Of a DNA stretch of 9,251 nucleotides, positions 5,464-9,251 are shown piece by piece. Location of the stretch: positions 1 to 9,251 of the forward strand of contig JAEZQV010000136.1 of the NCBI GenBank assembly GCA_023441125.1, in the 5' to 3' direction. The position numbers and the translations under genes are program-made. Each line of letters opens with the position of its first letter. Within the stretch, counting starts at the first letter, position 1. Source of the DNA: Bacillota bacterium. Lineage in GTDB: Bacteria; Bacillota_C; Negativicutes; Sporomusales; Sporomusaceae. The notes below the pieces were generated by a model, which was not told where the DNA came from, made no database searches, and saw only the letters and a program-made list of their open reading frames with translations.

Positions 5464-6096
5464 TCAGGAGATTTCTTTGAACATGATAAGCCAGGGGCCC
5501 TGAGAATCCTCGGTTGTTCCGCCGGGATAATAACCCAGTTTTTCATATACGCGGATAGCCGGCTTGTTGTCCGGCCGTACTTCCAGCCGTACCCGCCCGG
5601 CTTTGTTGGCGCGAAAATAACCGTCCGCTTCCCGCATCAAAGCACTGGCAACCCCCCGGCCCCGGGCCGCCGTCGCAACGGCAATGGATAAAATCCGGGC
5701 ATTGGCTGCCTGCGCGGGCACAGCCGCCGAGCGAAGAAAAGCCAGCTTGTTCAGCACAATCACCTTAACCGGATGCAGGCCAAAACCATAGCGGCCTGTC
5801 AGCCAGCGCCACACCCACTTGCAAAGATGTCCGCCGGTAAGGGCTTTCAGCCACAGCCGGGATAACCGTACCGGGGCAAAACAATAGCCAACCAGTTGTC
5901 CGGACATATCTTTGGCAACCAGCGCGGCTGCCGGTTCGGCGGCATATACCAGGCCGAACACATCCTGCATAGCCAGCGGCTTGGGCAGGCGCCCGCCACA
6001 ATGATGCAAAACGCTGTCTAAAAAACTTTCGGTAAATAAGCGGGCTATATCGGCAATATCCGCCGGTTCGGCCCTGGTAATAAAATAATCGCTCAT
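5464..6096 (-). CDS. GNAT-family N-acetyltransferase
   Basis: A 210-residue soluble protein with the GNAT acetyl-CoA fold. Motif A reads LSIAVATAARGRGVASALM (136-154), where R-G-R-G-V-A is the Q/RxxGxG/A pyrophosphate loop. Motif B follows with RLEVRPDNKPAIRVYEKLGYY (170-190), the usual ending seen in RimI-like enzymes. An insertion of about 50 residues (roughly 78-128), with several tryptophans and basic residues (LWLKAL, KWVWRWLTGRYGF), separates the N-terminal strands from motif A and is unusual; it may form a lipid- or partner-binding surface. The acceptor substrate is not known. The ATG at 6096 has an in-frame TAA four codons upstream, so it is the only ATG option, yet no Shine-Dalgarno site precedes it. 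A strong hairpin ends 15 bases upstream. The deacetylase gene follows after 17 bases. Confidence 0.85.
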   Translation of the reverse strand: MSDYFITRAEPADIADIARLFTESFLDSVLHHCGGRLPKPLAMQDVFGLVYAAEPAAALVAKDMSGQLVGYCFAPVRLSRLWLKALTGGHLCKWVWRWLTGRYGFGLHPVKVIVLNKLAFLRSAAVPAQAANARILSIAVATAARGRGVASALMREADGYFRANKAGRVRLEVRPDNKPAIRVYEKLGYYPGGTTEDSQGPWLIMFKEIS

Positions 6097-6110
6097 ATAA
6101 AAGCTGATTT

Positions 6111-6143
6111 ACAAATAGGGCGCGAAAATCGCGCCCTATTTGT
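6111..6143. terminator. Long hairpin between prs and the acetyltransferase gene, probable terminator or attenuator
   Basis: ACAAATAGGGCGCGA (6111-6125) is perfectly complementary to the 15 bases at 6129-6143, leaving a 3-base AAA loop. In both directions the GC core is followed by TATTTGT, a weak U-tract, so partial termination is likely. It sits 46 bases after the prs stop and 14 bases before the acetyltransferase ATG. Confidence 0.72.
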
Positions 6144-6189
6144 ATTGCCTCCGTTATAGTCTATTCGTGACAGACTCATTATGAACCGG

Positions 6190-7137
6190 TTAGTCGTCAA
6201 ACAGCTTGCTGACCGACAGCTCGCCGAAAATCCGGATTATGGCCTCGCCTAAAAGCGGCGCCATCGACAGGACCTTGATTTTGGCAGTACGTTTGGCTTC
6301 CGACATAGGGATGGTATTAGTAACAATAAGTTCAGTAATATTGGATTTTTCAATCCGCTCCACCGCCGGATCGCTTAAGACGGCATGGGTACAGCAGGCA
6401 TATACCGCTTTGGCGCCCATTCTGGCCAGCGCATTGGCACCTTCGGTCAGGGAACCGGCTGTATCGACAATATCATCAACAATAACGGCCGTTTTTCCTT
6501 CGACACTGCCGATCAGATTCATGACTTCGGCTACCCCCGGCGCCGGACGGCGTTTTTCAATAATAGCGATCGGCGCATGCACCCGGTCGGCGAACTGGCG
6601 CGCCCTGGACACCCCGCCCAGGTCGGGAGACACAACAATAAGATCTTCCAGGTTCAAAGACATAACATATTCGGCCAATGTCGGCACACCCGGCAGGTTA
6701 TCCACCGGAATATCGAAGAAACCCTGAATTTGTCCGGCGTGAAGATCCATGGTAACAACCCGGGTGGCGCCGGCCACGGTCAGCAGGTTGGCCATGAGCT
6801 TAGCCGAGATAGGTTCGCGGCCGCGCGTTTTTCTGTCCTGGCGGGCATAAGCATAGTATGGAATGACAGCCGTAATATTTTTGGCCGAGGCCCGTTTAAC
6901 GGCATCAATCATTATCAAAAGTTCCATCATATTATCATTAACGGGATAGCTTGTCGGCTGAATGATAAACACGTCAGTGCCGCGCACGCTTTCGTCAATC
7001 ATAACTTGAATTTCGCCGTTATTAAATCGGCCGACGAAGGCATCGCCAACCGACAGGCCAAGATAAGCGGCAATTTCCTGGGCTAAGCCAGGATTGGCGT
7101 TACCGCTGAATATTCGTAGTCTTTTTGTGTCTTCCAT
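6190..7137 (-). CDS. prs: Ribose-phosphate pyrophosphokinase (PRPP synthetase)
   Basis: A 315-residue cytoplasmic enzyme that transfers pyrophosphate from ATP to ribose 5-phosphate, making PRPP for nucleotide, histidine, tryptophan and NAD synthesis. Expected motifs are [13 protein letters not shown] (11-23), GRFNNGEI (36-43), [20 protein letters not shown] (94-113), which is the ATP-binding flexible loop, [19 protein letters not shown] (130-148, H133), and [13 protein letters not shown] (218-230), the PRPP loop. The length is standard for class I enzymes. A GGAGGT site overlapping the end of glmU lies 7 bases before the ATG, and only 5 bases separate the two genes, so they form one translationally linked unit. 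The glmU-prs pairing is widespread in Firmicutes. Confidence 0.98.
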   Translation of the reverse strand: MEDTKRLRIFSGNANPGLAQEIAAYLGLSVGDAFVGRFNNGEIQVMIDESVRGTDVFIIQPTSYPVNDNMMELLIMIDAVKRASAKNITAVIPYYAYARQDRKTRGREPISAKLMANLLTVAGATRVVTMDLHAGQIQGFFDIPVDNLPGVPTLAEYVMSLNLEDLIVVSPDLGGVSRARQFADRVHAPIAIIEKRRPAPGVAEVMNLIGSVEGKTAVIVDDIVDTAGSLTEGANALARMGAKAVYACCTHAVLSDPAVERIEKSNITELIVTNTIPMSEAKRTAKIKVLSMAPLLGEAIIRIFGELSVSKLFDD

Positions 7138-7142
7138 TTTTC

Positions 7143-8510
7143 TTACCTCCGCTGTTTTTCCGCCCAGCCCTCAATATTATTTTGCCGGGCGCGTGCTACG
7201 CCCAGTGAACCGGAAGGAACGTTTTTGGTAATGGTGGAACCTGCCGCCACATAGGAACCGCGACCAACTGTAACCGGTGCCACTAAATTGGTATTACAAC
7301 CGATAAAAGCGTTATCTTCTATGGTTGTACGGTGTTTATGCACACCGTCGTAATTTACGGTAATCGTGCCTGAACCAATGTTGACACCGGCCCCCATATC
7401 GGTATCGCCGATGTAACTTAGATGAGGTATTTTACTTTTCTCGCCGACAACGGTATTTTTGACTTCCACAAAATTGCCGATTTTAACGCCCTTATGCAGC
7501 TCGGTATGTGGCCTGAGATGCACGTACGGTCCGACAGTAACCTGATCGCCGACCACACAGTCATGGGCATATGTAAAATGGATTGTGGCCTCATCACCCA
7601 CTACCGTATTGGTGAGACGGCTGTTAGGTCCAATGGCCGCATGGGCGCCAATTTTGCTGTGGCCCTCAATCCAGGTAAAGGGATAAATAACAGTATCAGG
7701 TCCGATCTCGACCTGAGCATCAATAAAAGTACTGTTGGGATCCATGATGGTAACGCCGTTATCCATAAGCGTTGCCAGTTTGCGGCGTCTGATGATGCCT
7801 TCGGCTTGTGCCATCTGCCCCCGGGAGTTGATACCGAGAGTGTCATGGTAATCATCGGCCTGTACGGCCCAGACCTTGTTCCCCTGGTTATTTAAAATAG
7901 CAATAACATCGGTAAGATAATATTCACCCTGGGCATTATTACAGGTCAGGCTGTCCAGCGCTTTAAGCAGCAGACCGGCTTCAAAGCAATAGATACCGGT
8001 ATTAATTTCCTGTACGGCCAATTCAGCCGGAGTGGCATCCTTGTGTTCAACGATCTTAACAACCTGGCCGGCCGGATCGCGAATCACCCGGCCATAACCG
8101 GCCGGATCAGGCAGGATCGACGTGAGTACGGTGGCCGCCGCCCGGGCAGCGGTATGCTCAGCGTAAAGTTTGCGGAGAACTTCGCCGGTCAAGAGCGGCG
8201 TATCGCCGCACAGTACCATAACTGTGCCGTCAAAACCAGCCAACTGCGTCCTGGCCTGCATGACGGCATGCCCTGTTCCCAATTGTTCGGCCTGAATGGC
8301 AAATTCCGCCTGCCCCGCCAGCGCCTCGGTAACACTTTCCGCACCAAAGCCAACTATAACAATGCTTTTGGCAGCGCCGGCAAACACCGCCGCATCAAGC
8401 ACATGCTGAACCATGGGCTTGCCGCCTACCTGATGCAGTACTTTGGGCAAAGATGATTTCATCCGCGTGCCTTTGCCGGCTGCCAGGATAACGGCCATCA
8501 GTTGTGACAT
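7143..8510 (-). CDS. glmU: Bifunctional GlmU: GlcNAc-1-P uridyltransferase and GlcN-1-P acetyltransferase
   Basis: A 455-residue enzyme making UDP-N-acetylglucosamine, the precursor of peptidoglycan and wall polymers. Residues 1-230 form the uridyltransferase, with [18 protein letters not shown] (9-26) as nucleotide loop, EQLGTGHAV (75-83) and CGDTPLL (101-107). Residues 250-440 form the left-handed beta-helix acetyltransferase, with repeated [LIV]G-containing hexapeptides such as VGPYVHLRP (326-334), GNFVEVKN (345-352) and the catalytic histidine H363 in IPHLSYIGD, and ending in [13 protein letters not shown]. The length is normal. The start is firm: GGAGGT is 7 bases ahead of the ATG. A sigma-H-like promoter and a small hairpin lie in the 131-base gap to ilvA. 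prs follows after 5 bases. Confidence 0.98.
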   Translation of the reverse strand: MSQLMAVILAAGKGTRMKSSLPKVLHQVGGKPMVQHVLDAAVFAGAAKSIVIVGFGAESVTEALAGQAEFAIQAEQLGTGHAVMQARTQLAGFDGTVMVLCGDTPLLTGEVLRKLYAEHTAARAAATVLTSILPDPAGYGRVIRDPAGQVVKIVEHKDATPAELAVQEINTGIYCFEAGLLLKALDSLTCNNAQGEYYLTDVIAILNNQGNKVWAVQADDYHDTLGINSRGQMAQAEGIIRRRKLATLMDNGVTIMDPNSTFIDAQVEIGPDTVIYPFTWIEGHSKIGAHAAIGPNSRLTNTVVGDEATIHFTYAHDCVVGDQVTVGPYVHLRPHTELHKGVKIGNFVEVKNTVVGEKSKIPHLSYIGDTDMGAGVNIGSGTITVNYDGVHKHRTTIEDNAFIGCNTNLVAPVTVGRGSYVAAGSTITKNVPSGSLGVARARQNNIEGWAEKQRR

Positions 8511-8527
8511 GTATATACCTCCATTCG

Positions 8528-8547
8528 TGATTGCCTATAAGCAATCA
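8528..8547 (-). promoter_or_regulatory. Leader hairpin just before the glmU ribosome site
   Basis: TGATTGC (8547-8541 on the minus strand) pairs perfectly with GCAATCA (8534-8528) around a 6-base TTATAG loop. It ends 4 bases before the GGAGG of glmU. There is no U-tract, so it is not a terminator. It could stabilise the 5' end or affect ribosome access. Confidence 0.45.
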
Positions 8548-8572
8548 GCTAGAAACCAAGCAACTACTATCC

Positions 8573-8597
8573 ATTCGACAGGAACATTAAAAATCCT
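8573..8597 (-). promoter_or_regulatory. Sigma-H-type promoter of glmU-prs
   Basis: On the minus strand, AGAGGATTT (AGGA at 8597-8594) is followed, 17 bases after AGGA, by GTCGAATGG (GAAT at 8576-8573). The sigma-H consensus is RnAGGAwWW and RnnGAATww. All key bases match; only the last two of the -10 element differ. From memory, the B. subtilis spoVG promoter has the same AGGATTT, the same 17-base gap and a GAAT. The predicted start near 8566 gives a leader of about 55 bases that includes the small hairpin. No sigma-A promoter stands out in the gap; transcription from ilvA may add to this. Confidence 0.68.
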
Positions 8598-8641
8598 CTC
8601 GCAGTGTGCAATTTATGTTAAACCGCCTTTTGCCCGGCAGC

Positions 8642-9251
8642 CTAAATAATTTGCACATTATATCCTTCCTGGCGCATCGAGGCCAGAATATGCTCGGTAT
8701 GAAGGACATCGCGGGTTTCCAGCCCAATCTCAACCACGGCCTGGCCTAAGGGTACATGCCGCTCGACACGGTCGTGCGAAACATACAGTACATTGGCCTG
8801 TACCCGGGCAATAACAGCCAGCAGCCGCTGCAGGCTGCCGGGCCTGTCGACGACGGCGGTCTGCAGCCGTACCCGCCGGCCGGCTTTGACCAGACCGCGT
8901 TCAATGATCCGCGAAATAAAGTTGACATCCACATTCCCGCCGGAAATGACACTGACAATTTTACCCCTGGCCGGGATCTTGTCATGCAAAACGGCTGCCA
9001 GACTGGTGGCGCCGGCACCCTCCACCATCAGTTTGGCCCGTTCCAGGAGCATCAGAATGGTACTGGCAATGGCTTCGTCGTCAATGACGACGATGTCGTC
9101 CACATACTTGTCAATCAGGGCGAACGTAATGTCTCCCGGTACTTTGACGGCAATCCCGTCGGCAAAAGTTTCCGCATCCCTGGTAGTCTTGATCGTGTGG
9201 GCTTTTTTCGACATATACATGGCCGGCGCGCCCTGGGCCTGAACACCGTAC
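8642..9251 (-). CDS. ilvA: Threonine ammonia-lyase with C-terminal ACT domain (5' end missing)
   Basis: The frame is open to the right edge; 202 C-terminal residues are visible. The catalytic part includes GVQAQGAPAMYMS, ADGIAVKVPGDI, then VEGAGATSLAA and SVISGGNVD, the conserved second half of the PLP fold of serine/threonine dehydratases; the PLP lysine lies outside the window. From about RRVRLQTAVVDRPGSL to the end is a single ACT domain of roughly 75 residues. This architecture matches the one-ACT threonine dehydratases common in Firmicutes, which deaminate threonine to 2-oxobutanoate for isoleucine synthesis or catabolism, often under allosteric control through the ACT domain. An in-frame ATG at 9220 is internal, because family sequence continues before it. 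A biosynthetic role cannot be told from a catabolic one here. glmU begins 131 bases downstream, with its own promoter. Confidence 0.93.
   Translation of the reverse strand, partial: YGVQAQGAPAMYMSKKAHTIKTTRDAETFADGIAVKVPGDITFALIDKYVDDIVVIDDEAIASTILMLLERAKLMVEGAGATSLAAVLHDKIPARGKIVSVISGGNVDVNFISRIIERGLVKAGRRVRLQTAVVDRPGSLQRLLAVIARVQANVLYVSHDRVERHVPLGQAVVEIGLETRDVLHTEHILASMRQEGYNVQII

Noticed and set aside
8559..8589. Six-codon leader peptide (MFLSNG) ahead of glmU
   Set aside because: The ATG and preceding GAGAGG fall within the sigma-H promoter elements, so the frame would not be transcribed from that promoter.

Overview
The window looks like chromosomal DNA from a Gram-positive-type anaerobe of the Firmicutes, most plausibly a spore-former of the Negativicutes (Sporomusa/Pelosinus-like). 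This is an inference. It rests on strong AGGAGG-type ribosome sites (some driving TTG starts), rho-independent terminators, two sequences that resemble sporulation sigma-H promoters, and the housekeeping order glmU-prs-(...)-pth known from Bacillus and relatives. No tRNA, rRNA, CRISPR array, insertion sequence or prophage gene is visible.

Left part (1-2483). The 5' end of a leftward gene (coiled coil followed by a probable GAF domain) runs off the left edge. A rightward ferritin-like diiron gene is the only plus-strand gene. It converges on a bidirectional terminator (1085-1115) with a leftward two-gene unit: an N-formylglutamate-amidohydrolase-like protein followed, with the ribosome site on the stop codon, by a small unknown protein. 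Next comes a complete 44-codon gene (2349-2483) with its own consensus promoter and strong terminator.

Intergenic part (2484-2837, about 350 bases). This stretch is not empty. It holds the promoter of the 44-codon gene, a 20-bp-arm terminator hairpin (2623-2678) and about 140 bases (2679-2820) that fold, by eye, into a multi-helix RNA on the minus strand. I could not assign that RNA to a known family. It is the best candidate here for something undescribed.

Right part (2838-9251). One long leftward run reads ilvA (partial), glmU, prs, a hairpin, then a GNAT acetyltransferase, a membrane-anchored polysaccharide deacetylase, pth and a radical SAM protein, ending in the structured RNA and terminator. 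glmU and prs make UDP-GlcNAc and PRPP. The deacetylase probably acts on N-acetylglucosamine-containing wall polymers. Pth recycles peptidyl-tRNA. A sigma-H-like promoter with the same element spacing I recall for B. subtilis spoVG lies in the ilvA-glmU gap, although spoVG itself is absent.
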